A stretch of 64,000 bases of DNA from Fodinibacter sp963730365 (GTDB taxonomy: Bacteria > Actinomycetota > Actinomycetes > Actinomycetales > Dermatophilaceae): contig CAVSRM010000015.1 of the NCBI GenBank assembly GCA_963730365.1, positions 1 through 64,000 of the forward strand. The letters run 5' to 3'. The notes under the pieces are model-generated. The model saw only the letters and a list, made by a program, of their open reading frames with translations. It did no database searches and was not told the origin of the DNA. This document shows positions 17,483 through 26,235 of this stretch, one piece after another (within the stretch, counting starts at the first letter, position 1; every line of letters starts with the position of its first letter). The translations under genes were made by a program, and so were the position numbers.

Positions 17483-20200
17483 ATGATCCGCACCAGCGCA
17501 CCCCGGCCCACCGGCACCGTCACCTACCTGTTCACCGACATCGAGGGGTCGACGGCGCTGTGGGATGCCGAGGCCGTCGCCATGAGCGAAGCGCAGGCCC
17601 GCCACGACGAGATCCTGCGCCAGGCATTCGAGGGGTGCGGCGGCTACGTGTTCTCGATCTCCGGGGACGGCTACGGCGCCGCCTTCGCCTCGGCAGGCGA
17701 CGCCCTCGACGCGGCCCTGACCATCCAGCGGGCACTGAGCGAGGAGCAGTGGCCGCCGGGCGTGGAAATCCGGGTGCGGACCGGCATCCACACCGGAGAG
17801 GCCGAGGAGCGCTCGGGGAACTTCTACGGCCCCTCAGTCAACCTCGGCGCCCGGCTCATGGGTGCGGCCCACGGCGGCCAGGTCGTCGTCTCGTCGCTCA
17901 CGGCGGCCCTGCTCCCGCCCAGCCCCGACGTCGAGCTCGTCGAGCTCGGGTCGGTGATCCTGCGCGGCGCGGCCCACCCCGTTCAGGTTGTCGGCGTCGC
18001 GGCCGAGGGCCTTCCGTGGCTGGATCGGCCGCTCGCCACGCTCCAGGTCACCGCCGGCAACCTGCCGCGACTGCAGACCTCGTTCGTCGGTGACGTGGCG
18101 AAGGTTCAGCAGCTCGGCAGGAGCGTCCCCCCGGGTGGGCTCACCACGCTCACCGGGCCCGGGGGCATCGGCAAGTCCCGTCTGGCCACCGAGGTGGCGT
18201 GGCAGCTCGTCGACGACTTCGCCGACGGCGCCTGGCTCGCCGAGCTGGCCCCGGTGCCGCCTGACGGTGACCCGGTGCAGGCGATCGCCTCGACGCTGTC
18301 GATCCAGCCCCAGCCCGGGCTCACCACCCTGGGCGCTGTCGTCGACTGGTGCTTCGGGCGGCGGATGCTGCTCGTGCTCGACAACTGCGAGCACGTGCAG
18401 CCGAAGGTGGCCGAGCTCGCAGCAGCCATCCTCGCCGGCTGCCCCACGGTCGCCCTGCTCGCCACGAGCCAGGTGCCGATCGGCCTGCGCGGCGAGCACG
18501 TCGTGCCCCTCGTCGGGCTCGATGATGCGGAAGGTGCCGAGCTCTTCCGCAGCCGCGCCGCCGACTCCACCGGACCTACCCCGGATGCCGGTGCCGCTGC
18601 CGGGCAGCAGGGGGAGCGAGAGGCGGTCGAGGCCCTCTGCCGGCGGCTCGACGGGGTGCCCCTGGCCATCGAGCTCGCGGCCGCCCGGTCACGGCTGATG
18701 AGCCCCTCCGAGCTGATCGCGCGTCTCGACGACCGGCTCCGGTTGTTGCGCTCCACCGACGTGCTCACCGACTCCCGGCACCGCACCCTGCGCGCCACGG
18801 TCGACTGGTCGTACGCCCTGCTCAGCGCGGAGCAGCAACGGTTCTTCGACCACCTCTCCGTGTTCGCCGGGAGTTTCGACCTGGATGCCGTGGTGGCGGT
18901 GGTCGGCGAGCCGTCCGACCGCGGCGACGAGTACGCGGTCATCGACCGGCTCGAGGACCTCGTCGACAAGTCGATGGTGACCGCCACGCCCGTGCAGGGC
19001 TCGACCCGCTTCCGCGTGCTGGAGACCCTGCGGCAGTACGGCGCGGAGCGGCTGGAGCTGCGCGGCGACACGTCGGCCGTGCGCGACCGGCACCTGGCGC
19101 ACTACGTCACCACCGCCGCGCGGGTGCACGACGAGTGGTTCAGCCGCAACCAGCCCGTGGCGGATCGCACCTTCGAGCAGGAGTGGGACAACCTGCGCGC
19201 GGCGCACCGTCGGGCGATCGAATCCGAGAGGTCCGACGATGCCCAGGCGCTCGTCATCGCCACGGCCTGGCACGGGCTGGAACGGCTGCGCAACGAGCAC
19301 CGCGCCTGGACGGCGGAGGCGCTGGCCCTGGCGGTCGAGCAGGACGCCACCCACCCCACGACCTTCGCCGCCGCCGCGGCGTGGGACTACTTCGCCGCGG
19401 ACCTCGAGCAGGCGATCGGGCACGCGCAGGAGGGTGTGGCCCGGCATCCCGACCACGCCGAGATCGGCGGGTGCCTGGCCTGGCTGCTCTACGCGCTGCT
19501 CGGTGCGGACCTCGTCGAGGAGGCGACGGGTGTCATTCCGGCGTTGGCCGCGCAGCTGGAGCGCACCATTCCCCTCGACGTCGAGTTCATGGCCCGGATG
19601 GCACTGACCGACGCCTCCCTCGCCGACGCGTCGGATGAGCACGACGTCGCGTTCGCGGCCCTGTGCCGCTCGATCGGCAGCCCGGTCGCTCTCGCTCGCA
19701 CGGCCCAGCTGCGGGCGAACCGGCGCCTCTCCGCGGAGCCTCCGGAGGTCGAGGCGGCGCTGGCGCACTACCGACGGGCCCTGGAGGTCGGGGGAGAGGA
19801 CGCACCGTCGGAGCGCCTCTGGTCTCTCGGCGGGGTGGCGACCTGCCTCGTGCTGGCCGACGACCCCGCGGCACCCGAGGCGCTGCAGGACGCGCTCCGG
19901 GCGAGCTACGACGCGCGGCTGTGGTTCGAGCTCGACCTCGTGCTCGGCACGAGCGCCTCCTACCTGCTCGGCCGCTCCCAGCAGGCTGCGGCCACGCTGC
20001 TCGGCCACGTGATGCCGCGGCCGCCATCGGCGATTGGCGCCACGACCGCGGCCCGGCGGGCGGCGCTCGACGAGGTGGCCTCGTGGGAGCGGGGCCCGCG
20101 GTGGCTCGCGGACGGTGAGGCGATGGAGCGGCACGACATCGTGGCCTATGCCCTCGAGGCGCTCTCCGTGTCGGGGTCCGGTCCGCCGGGCCCGGCCTGA
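17483..20200 (+). CDS. Class III adenylate cyclase domain fused to STAND ATPase
   Basis: 905 residues. Residues about 10-165 are a class III cyclase homology domain (GTVTYLFTDIEGSTALWDA with the metal-binding Asp; GDGYGAAFASAGDALDAAL with the second Asp; YGPSVNLGARLMGAAHGGQV). Then comes an AfsR/LuxR-like NTPase (Walker A LTGPGGIGKSRLA, RRMLLVLDNCEHV as Walker B, GVPLAIELAAARSRL) and a TPR-like C-terminus without a DNA-binding domain. It probably makes cAMP when its sensor domain is engaged. The upstream Crp-type gene could be the effector. The 3' end overlaps the convergent signal peptidase gene by 55 bp. Confidence 0.87.
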   Translation: MIRTSAPRPTGTVTYLFTDIEGSTALWDAEAVAMSEAQARHDEILRQAFEGCGGYVFSISGDGYGAAFASAGDALDAALTIQRALSEEQWPPGVEIRVRTGIHTGEAEERSGNFYGPSVNLGARLMGAAHGGQVVVSSLTAALLPPSPDVELVELGSVILRGAAHPVQVVGVAAEGLPWLDRPLATLQVTAGNLPRLQTSFVGDVAKVQQLGRSVPPGGLTTLTGPGGIGKSRLATEVAWQLVDDFADGAWLAELAPVPPDGDPVQAIASTLSIQPQPGLTTLGAVVDWCFGRRMLLVLDNCEHVQPKVAELAAAILAGCPTVALLATSQVPIGLRGEHVVPLVGLDDAEGAELFRSRAADSTGPTPDAGAAAGQQGEREAVEALCRRLDGVPLAIELAAARSRLMSPSELIARLDDRLRLLRSTDVLTDSRHRTLRATVDWSYALLSAEQQRFFDHLSVFAGSFDLDAVVAVVGEPSDRGDEYAVIDRLEDLVDKSMVTATPVQGSTRFRVLETLRQYGAERLELRGDTSAVRDRHLAHYVTTAARVHDEWFSRNQPVADRTFEQEWDNLRAAHRRAIESERSDDAQALVIATAWHGLERLRNEHRAWTAEALALAVEQDATHPTTFAAAAAWDYFAADLEQAIGHAQEGVARHPDHAEIGGCLAWLLYALLGADLVEEATGVIPALAAQLERTIPLDVEFMARMALTDASLADASDEHDVAFAALCRSIGSPVALARTAQLRANRRLSAEPPEVEAALAHYRRALEVGGEDAPSERLWSLGGVATCLVLADDPAAPEALQDALRASYDARLWFELDLVLGTSASYLLGRSQQAAATLLGHVMPRPPSAIGATTAARRAALDEVASWERGPRWLADGEAMERHDIVAYALEALSVSGSGPPGPA

Positions 20201-20736
20201 CCCTCATCGGCCCGAGCCTCCGCGGCGTCTCGCCGGAGGCGCCAGAACACGACGAACGCCACGGCGAGGGCAGCCATGATCTCCGGGCGGAGCACGGTGG
20301 TCATGACCCGAGCGGCCTGCGGCACGCTGACCACCTGGCGGCCGAGCACCGACCCCTCGCCCAGCACCCACGGGTCGTGGAAGTCGCGGTTGTCGCCCTG
20401 GAAGCGATACCCATCCGGCGTCACCTCGATGATGCGGTGGATGACGGTGCCGCCCTCGGGGATCTCGAACGCCACGATGTCGCCGACCTCGTAGGCGTCG
20501 GCGCGGTAGAGCACGGCGAGGTCGCCGGTGACGAGCGTCGGTTCCATGCTCGTGCCACTGACCCAGATCGTGCTCAGTGGCCCGCCGATGGTCCGGGGGG
20601 CCAGGAAGGCGAACCACAGCGGGATGAGGACTGCGGCGACCGCAACCCGAAGGAGGACCCTCCGGACGCCACCGGGGTGGGTCGGCACGAGCCGACCCAC
20701 CCCCCAGGCGCCCGTCGTCGTCGACGGAGTGGTCAT
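20146..20736 (-). CDS. Signal peptidase I, SipW/archaeal type
   Basis: 196 residues with an N-terminal membrane anchor (VLLRVAVAAVLIPLWFAFLA) and a second hydrophobic segment near the C-terminus. The catalytic serine is Ser63 in SGTSMEP. The base position reads VIHRI, with His100 in place of the usual bacterial Lys, as in SipW and ER/archaeal signal peptidases. GDNRD supplies the conserved Asp. It starts 4 bp after the stop of the upstream secreted-protein gene, so it probably serves that specific substrate. Its end overlaps the convergent cyclase gene. Confidence 0.88.
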   Translation of the reverse strand: MTTPSTTTGAWGVGRLVPTHPGGVRRVLLRVAVAAVLIPLWFAFLAPRTIGGPLSTIWVSGTSMEPTLVTGDLAVLYRADAYEVGDIVAFEIPEGGTVIHRIIEVTPDGYRFQGDNRDFHDPWVLGEGSVLGRQVVSVPQAARVMTTVLRPEIMAALAVAFVVFWRLRRDAAEARADEGQAGPGGPDPDTESASRA

Positions 20737-20740
20737 CGGA

Positions 20741-21115
20741 TCAGCCGGCGATGGTGACGGCGACCTCGCCGATCACCTCGGACTCGATGTCGCTCGACAG
20801 CGCGAACGACTGCGTGCCCCCCGTGACGACCGCGGACCCGTCGGCCAGCCAGGCGCTGGCGCTGTCCGACAGAGCCCAGTGCAGGGTCTGCCCGACACAG
20901 GCCGGGTCGATGCCGTCGACGGTGATTCCGCCGACGAGCTGGTGTGCCTGCGGGACGAGGTCGTAGGACACCTCGACACCGTCGGTGTCGCACGAGACGA
21001 CGGTGGTGCCGCCGGAGCCGAGGTTCTCCGAGCTCACCGGCAGCGAGGCGGCTGCGGCGAACGTGAGAGCGCCGGCGGCGGTGGCGAACAGGACGGTCAG
21101 GATGGTCTTCTTCAT
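20741..21115 (-). CDS. Small exported protein, probable SipW-dependent substrate
   Basis: 124 residues from ATG 21115, preceded by GGAGG at 5 nt. The N-terminus MKKTILTVLFATAAGALTFA is a signal peptide followed by a Ser/Gly-rich region (SLPVSSENLGSGG), the pattern of SipW-dependent-type signal peptides. The mature part is beta-rich with two Cys (VVSCDTDGVE, DPACVGQTL) that may form a disulfide. The gene and its dedicated-looking peptidase form a two-gene operon. A TasA-like surface or fibre protein is possible but not shown. Confidence 0.78.
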   Translation of the reverse strand: MKKTILTVLFATAAGALTFAAAASLPVSSENLGSGGTTVVSCDTDGVEVSYDLVPQAHQLVGGITVDGIDPACVGQTLHWALSDSASAWLADGSAVVTGGTQSFALSSDIESEVIGEVAVTIAG

Positions 21116-21206
21116 GGCTTCCTCCACTGGGTTCCAACCCCCGGAGGGGCGGTGCCGCCGAACGGTTTCGGCGACTGCAGTGAGTGTTCGCCCGTCTCGA
21201 GAACCA

Positions 21207-21228
21207 CTCCGTGATCTCGATCACGGAG
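21207..21228. promoter_or_regulatory. Perfect inverted repeat CTCCGTGAT-CTCG-ATCACGGAG
   Basis: Nine-base perfect arms with a 4-base spacer lie between the ceramidase stop (21321) and the exported-protein start (21115), both on the minus strand. There is no T-run after it, so an operator about 100 bp upstream of the SipW-type operon seems likelier than a terminator for the ceramidase gene. Confidence 0.5.
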
Positions 21229-21320
21229 GAGGAAAATGGTTGTCCGGGAGTCGGTGACGGCGGATGCCGTCCGTTCCGCCACCCACGTCGCATCGCCCTG
21301 TGCCGGGTCGCTGCGCTCGG

Positions 21321-22799
21321 TCAGCGAGTGGACGAGGCGAGGGTAGCCAGCCGCTCGACGAGGCGGGTCGACGCCTCGCGGCCGAAGATCGTGGAGGCGG
21401 CCTCGTAGCGCTGCTCGAGGTACTCCTCGGGCGAGGCCCAGTAGCCGCCGTAGTCGCCGGCGAACCCGATGACCGAGGCGGTGCCACCGGTGCCACCGGA
21501 GGCGGCGGACACGGCATCCTCGATGCGGACCCCCGTCATCGTCGTCGGCTCACCGGGCACGGTGGCGAAGGTGTGGTCGCCCACCCGGATCACATGCAGC
21601 GGAAGGCGTTTCGGTGCGATCAGCGCGACCAGCCACCCGATCGGCAGGGGAATGCTCGTCACGGCATGCGTCACACTGATCTTCGGGCCCTGGCCGTCGT
21701 CGATCGGGTGTGCTCGAGACCGCTGGTCCCGGTAGCGCGGAGCCTGGATCCCGGCCCCCACCTGCGGCCAGTTCGGGGTGGGGCCGTCGACCCCGCCGCC
21801 GGCCTGTGCCAGACCGCTGAGCGGGCTCGGCAGGCCTGACGACCTCGGCGCCCACAGCTCGTGGCCGACCCCGAGGCTGAACGGCCCCACGCGCGCCTCC
21901 CCGATGGCCGACCGCACCGCGGAACCGAGCCGGGTGCCGACCACGTCAGCAAGCCCCTGCCCCTGCTCGGCGGGCCGCCCGTCATCGGCGGCTCGCAGCG
22001 CACCCGTGGCGTCCAGCGGCAGGGGAGAGATGTCTCCGCTCGAGCCGCCGCCGAATCCGACTGTCGTGCCGTCCCTTTCGGCCTCCGTCCGGGCGACGCC
22101 CCAGAGGTCGGAGCCGAACGTGGGCCACTGCGCCCCGAGCGCGGTGCCGTGCACGGCGTACCAGGCGAGTGCGGCGTCGACCGACCCGTCGTCGGACCGT
22201 GCGACGAGGACGGTCGCGCGGGGGTCACGGAGCCGGTCGGGACGGGGAGCGTCGCTCGCACTGGGGAACCTGTCGAGGAAGCCGGTGCGGGCGGCCTCGT
22301 CGTAGTGGTCCCACGCGGGCACGGACCGGTTGCTCGCCACGCCCGGGACCGTCACGCGGGTCACCGCCACGCCGCCCGGACACAGCGCCTCCAGCGCGCT
22401 CGTCACCGCCTGTCGCACGAGCAACGCCAGCCTCTTGGTGCTCGGCCACGGAGCGTAGGGGGACGGCCCGGCACCGAGGGTGTACATCAGGCCGCCGTAG
22501 CGCTGGCCCGGCCCCTCATGGGTGTGGGTGCCGCACAGGACGACTCGCGACGCATCGAGCCCGCTGGCCTGCACGGCGGCCCGCCAGAGGTGCAGCCCGC
22601 CGCTGTGCAGGTCGGCATTGACCAGGACCACCCGCTCACCGCGTGGGTCCTCGAGGGCGACCGCCGTGAGGAAGAGACGCTGGGACTCGTCGGTGGGCGG
22701 GGCGGCGTCCTTGCGGGCCATTGGGCCCCACCCCATGGTGGGCCCGCTCGCGCGCGGGGTGATGTCGACTCGACCCAACCCGACCTGGCATCCGTCCAT
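21321..22799 (-). CDS. Neutral/alkaline non-lysosomal ceramidase-like protein
   Basis: 492 residues starting MDGCQVGLGRVDITPRASGP, the typical opening of this family. NADLHSGGLHL, CGTHTHEGPGQRYGG (zinc-ligand His pair) and the late VIGFAGDYGGYWASPEEYLE match neutral ceramidases. The family hydrolyses the amide bond of ceramides or related N-acyl lipids. The protein is shorter than eukaryotic forms and no clear signal peptide is seen, so its location is uncertain. A duplicate of its last 60 codons survives at 16.45-16.64 kb. Confidence 0.85.
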   Translation of the reverse strand: MDGCQVGLGRVDITPRASGPTMGWGPMARKDAAPPTDESQRLFLTAVALEDPRGERVVLVNADLHSGGLHLWRAAVQASGLDASRVVLCGTHTHEGPGQRYGGLMYTLGAGPSPYAPWPSTKRLALLVRQAVTSALEALCPGGVAVTRVTVPGVASNRSVPAWDHYDEAARTGFLDRFPSASDAPRPDRLRDPRATVLVARSDDGSVDAALAWYAVHGTALGAQWPTFGSDLWGVARTEAERDGTTVGFGGGSSGDISPLPLDATGALRAADDGRPAEQGQGLADVVGTRLGSAVRSAIGEARVGPFSLGVGHELWAPRSSGLPSPLSGLAQAGGGVDGPTPNWPQVGAGIQAPRYRDQRSRAHPIDDGQGPKISVTHAVTSIPLPIGWLVALIAPKRLPLHVIRVGDHTFATVPGEPTTMTGVRIEDAVSAASGGTGGTASVIGFAGDYGGYWASPEEYLEQRYEAASTIFGREASTRLVERLATLASSTR

Positions 22800-22900
22800 G
22801 TCCTGCTCCCCTCGGGGCGCCGCGGGCGTCCGCTACGCGTGCCTCCACTCTGCCAGCAGGAGCGAGACGACGGCGCGACATCGCAGACTCGCGGCGGCCT

Positions 22901-22957
22901 CGACCACGAACGCCCCGACCACGAACGCCCAGCCGCATCGCCCCGACCACGAACGCC
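22901..22957. repeat. Three copies of cgaccacgaacgcc
   Basis: The 14-bp string recurs at about 22901, 22916 and 22943 in the 195-bp gap between the MFS-cNMP gene end and the ceramidase start. No gene or stem-loop was recognised in that gap. Confidence 0.6.
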
Positions 22958-22994
22958 CCAGCCATGAGACGGGGCCGCGACGTCGCGGTCGCCG

Positions 22995-24698
22995 TCAGCC
23001 GAGCCGACCCGTGACGATGTCGTAGGCCGCCGCCATCGAGGCGTCCGTGCCCTGCACCGCGGCGAGGAAGTCCTCGCGGGTGAGCGTGACGAGCTCCGAG
23101 TCCTCGAGCGCGGTCACCGTCGCGGTCCTCGGCACCTGGCGCAGCAGGCCGATCTCGCCGAAGAAGTCACCCCGCCCCTCGACCCTGAGGACGGTGCCGT
23201 CCTGGGCGACCTCCACCCGGCCACGCACGATCACGTAGAACAGGTCGGCGGGGTCGCCCTCGCGCACGATGACCGTCCCGGTCGGCGCGGACCGCTCACC
23301 CAGGTGCCGCGCGAGGAACTCCACCGCGGCGGGTGCAAGCGGGACGAACATCGGGACGCCGAAGAGCAGCTCGGTGTGCGCCGGGGGCCGAAGCGTCGCG
23401 TCGAGGCGGCGGGCCCGGCGGATGTAGGCGCACGCCGGCACCCCGACGAGCACCACGAGAACCCCGAGCACGCCCCGGATGCCGAGCTGGCTCAGGAGGA
23501 ACGGGGTCACCGCCGAGCCGAGCGCCATGGCGCCGATGCACGTGCCCTCGAACGCCCCGAACACCCGCCCCAGCCGGTCGTCGGGAGTGAGGCGCATCGT
23601 CAGGGTGGCGTAGTTGACGTCGACGAGGGGCAGGCCGAACCCCATGAGGGCGACCATCGCGAACACGGTGACGGGGGAGGGCGCCGCGACCACGAGGAGC
23701 AGCGGCAACGACCACAGCAGCGTGCCGGTCACGAGGTCGACCGCGATCGAGTTCCGCACCGATCGGGCGATGGCGACGAAGCCGCCCACGACGGCCCCGA
23801 TGCCCAGCACGGAATCGATGAGACCGACACCCGCGGGCCCGGTGCGCAGGACGTCGACGGCGAGCACGACCCCGAGCACCACCATCGCCCCGGAGACCGC
23901 CATCTGCACGCAGATGAGCACCATGACCATGACGAGGTTGCCGTCCCGCGCGATGGTCGTGAAGCCACCTCCCATGCTGCGCAGGATGCCGGTTGCGGGC
24001 GACCCGTCCTCGGCGGCGGCATCCGGGGTCTCACCACCATCCCCACCCCCGGCGGCCGGTGGGTGGATCCGGGCCACGAGGACGGCGGCGGTGAGGAACA
24101 TCGCAGCAGTGAGGAAGAACATCACCTCGACGCTCGTCGTCGCGACGACCAGCCCACCGAGAGCCGGTCCGATGAGGAAGGCCAGGCTGTCGATGGTGCT
24201 CGAGGCGCCGTTGGCGGCAGTGAGCTCTCTGGGGTGCGTCGTCAGCGACGGCATCCAGGCGAGCTGGGCGGGCCGGAAGATGCACCCGACCAGCGGGACC
24301 AGGGTCGCGAAGACGAGGACGACCCACGTCGGGGCGTCCAACATCATCGCGATGACGGCCGCCACGACGAGAGCGGCGCTCAGCAGGGTGGAGACGAGCA
24401 GCACGGTCTTGCGCGAGATGCGGTCGACGACCGACGAGCCGAGCGGCGTGGCCACCGCGACCAGGGACAGTCGTACCGCCGCCCAGAGGCCCACGAGCTC
24501 CGGTCCGCCGACGCGGTAGGCCCACACCGTGACCGCTGTCGAGTAGGCCCAGTCACCGACCTGCGAGCTGGCCAGCGCCAGCTGGATGCGCCGGAGCGCG
24601 GGCGTGCCGAAGGCGGTGCGCAGCGCCCCCCACGTCTCGCGCAGGGCCGCGCGCCCGGAGCGTGAGCGGGCCTCGGGGCCATCGGTCTCGACCGCCAC
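22995..24698 (-). CDS. MFS transporter with C-terminal cyclic-nucleotide-binding domain (paralogue 1)
   Basis: 567 residues from GTG 24698, chosen because GGAGG lies 6 nt upstream and because the aligned start of paralogue 2 (MAIDTD) falls here (MAVETD). Residues about 20-430 hold roughly 12 membrane helices of a major facilitator (ALRRIQLALASSQVGDWAYS opening; LGRVFGAFEGTCIGAMALGS). Residues about 450-567 are a cNMP-binding barrel (VIVREGDPADLFYVIVRGRV, GRGDFFGEIGLLRQVPRTAT with the Gly-Glu-...-Arg cassette). This is a one-chain, potentially cAMP-gated or cAMP-reporting transporter. Substrate unknown. Confidence 0.9.
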   Translation of the reverse strand: MAVETDGPEARSRSGRAALRETWGALRTAFGTPALRRIQLALASSQVGDWAYSTAVTVWAYRVGGPELVGLWAAVRLSLVAVATPLGSSVVDRISRKTVLLVSTLLSAALVVAAVIAMMLDAPTWVVLVFATLVPLVGCIFRPAQLAWMPSLTTHPRELTAANGASSTIDSLAFLIGPALGGLVVATTSVEVMFFLTAAMFLTAAVLVARIHPPAAGGGDGGETPDAAAEDGSPATGILRSMGGGFTTIARDGNLVMVMVLICVQMAVSGAMVVLGVVLAVDVLRTGPAGVGLIDSVLGIGAVVGGFVAIARSVRNSIAVDLVTGTLLWSLPLLLVVAAPSPVTVFAMVALMGFGLPLVDVNYATLTMRLTPDDRLGRVFGAFEGTCIGAMALGSAVTPFLLSQLGIRGVLGVLVVLVGVPACAYIRRARRLDATLRPPAHTELLFGVPMFVPLAPAAVEFLARHLGERSAPTGTVIVREGDPADLFYVIVRGRVEVAQDGTVLRVEGRGDFFGEIGLLRQVPRTATVTALEDSELVTLTREDFLAAVQGTDASMAAAYDIVTGRLG

Positions 24699-24967
24699 CG
24701 CGCCTCCATCCTCGAACCGTGCTGGCGACCTGCGCCGACGACCGTACGCTGTCCACCTGCGTCGGCGACCTGCGCCTGCGACCCCTGCTGTCGACCATGA
24801 TGCCGGGTTCTCCGAGCGCCGCTCAAGAGGCCGAAGATCCACTGACGCGGCGCGGTGGGCTGCGCTGGAGACACTCTGGGTGCTCGGAGGTGGCCGTCAT
24901 CGGCCTGGGAGCCGCTGCGGCAGCTGTCCGCCCTCTGGCCCGATCCGGGCCCCGATAGCCTCGCGGG

Positions 24968-26203
24968 ATGACGCAGCCGCTGCACGTTCCGGGACTGGTG
25001 CTCACCGACCACGTGCTCGAGGTTCCGCTCGACCACGACGCTCCCGACGCCGGCAGCATCGAGGTCTTCGCCCGCGAGGTCGCCTCCCCTGACGGGGCCG
25101 ACCGGCCGTTCCTCGTCTTCCTCCAGGGTGGGCCGGGCAACGAGGCGCCCCGCCCCACCGGCAGGCCGTCATCCCCGCTCTGGCTCGCGCGGGCCCTGCA
25201 GGACTATCGCGTGCTCATGCTCGACCAGCGCGGCACCGGCCGGTCCACGCCCTACGGTCCCCCCGGGCCGGACCCGGTGGCGGACGCGGCCTACCTCACG
25301 CACTTCAGGGCCGATGCCATCGTGCGTGATGCCGAGTGCTTCCGGGAGCACCTCGGCGTGGAGCGCTGGAGCGTGCTCGGCCAGTCGTTCGGCGGCTTCT
25401 GCGCGGTGCACTACCTCACGGCGTCACCCGACTCCGTGCGCGAGGCATTCTTCACCGGCGGGCTCCCGCCCGTGGGCCGGCCCCTCGACGAGGTCTATGC
25501 CACGACCTTCGCGATGGTGCGACGGCTCAACCGTGACCACCACCGCCGCTTCCCGGGCGACCTCGAACGGCTCGAGCGGGCTCTGCACCTGTGCGACGAG
25601 GGAGCGGTGACCCTGCCAGGAGGTTCCCCGGTGACCGGGCGGCTGCTCCGCGCGATCGGCGGCCGTCTGGGTGCGGACGGGGGAGCCGAGGAGATCCACT
25701 ACCTCCTCGAGCGCGACCCGCGATCACCGGCCTTCGGCCACGACCTCGCCGGCCTTCTCGCGTTCGACGGGCGCAACCCGTTGTATGCCGTGCTCCACGA
25801 GTCGAGCTACGCGGACGGCGGCACCACCGACTGGTCCGCCGCCCGTGTCGCTCCCGACGACTACCTGGGGGACTCGACGCTGCTCACCGCAGAGCACCTC
25901 TTTCCCTGGCACTTCGAGGACCACCCCGAGCTCGTGCCCTACGCCGAGGTGGCGGCCCTGCTCGCGACGCACGAGTGGCCGCGGCTGTGGGATGCGGAGG
26001 TGCTCTCGGCCGTCGACGTCCCCTGTGCTGCAGCGATCTACGTGAACGACGCGTTCGTCGACCGGGCCTTCTCGGAGGAGACCGCCGACCTGCTGCCGGG
26101 CATGCGACGCTGGGTCACCGACGAGTACCACCACAACGGGCTGCGCACCGATGGCGGCCGCATCCTCGACCGGCTCATCGGCCTCGCCCGCGGCCGGGTC
26201 TGA
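24968..26203 (+). CDS. Alpha/beta hydrolase, proline iminopeptidase-like (S33)
   Basis: 411 residues. FLQGGPGNEAP gives the S33 oxyanion-hole HGGPG-type motif, DQRGTGRSTPYG follows, and the nucleophile elbow is GQSFGGFC. The catalytic His is in TDEYHHNGLRTDG near the end. The family releases N-terminal proline or other residues from peptides in the cytoplasm; no signal peptide is present. It stands alone on the + strand between two minus-strand genes. Confidence 0.85.
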   Translation: MTQPLHVPGLVLTDHVLEVPLDHDAPDAGSIEVFAREVASPDGADRPFLVFLQGGPGNEAPRPTGRPSSPLWLARALQDYRVLMLDQRGTGRSTPYGPPGPDPVADAAYLTHFRADAIVRDAECFREHLGVERWSVLGQSFGGFCAVHYLTASPDSVREAFFTGGLPPVGRPLDEVYATTFAMVRRLNRDHHRRFPGDLERLERALHLCDEGAVTLPGGSPVTGRLLRAIGGRLGADGGAEEIHYLLERDPRSPAFGHDLAGLLAFDGRNPLYAVLHESSYADGGTTDWSAARVAPDDYLGDSTLLTAEHLFPWHFEDHPELVPYAEVAALLATHEWPRLWDAEVLSAVDVPCAAAIYVNDAFVDRAFSEETADLLPGMRRWVTDEYHHNGLRTDGGRILDRLIGLARGRV

Positions 26204-26235
26204 CCTCCGGCCTCGTGGCCGGTGGGGGTGCACTC

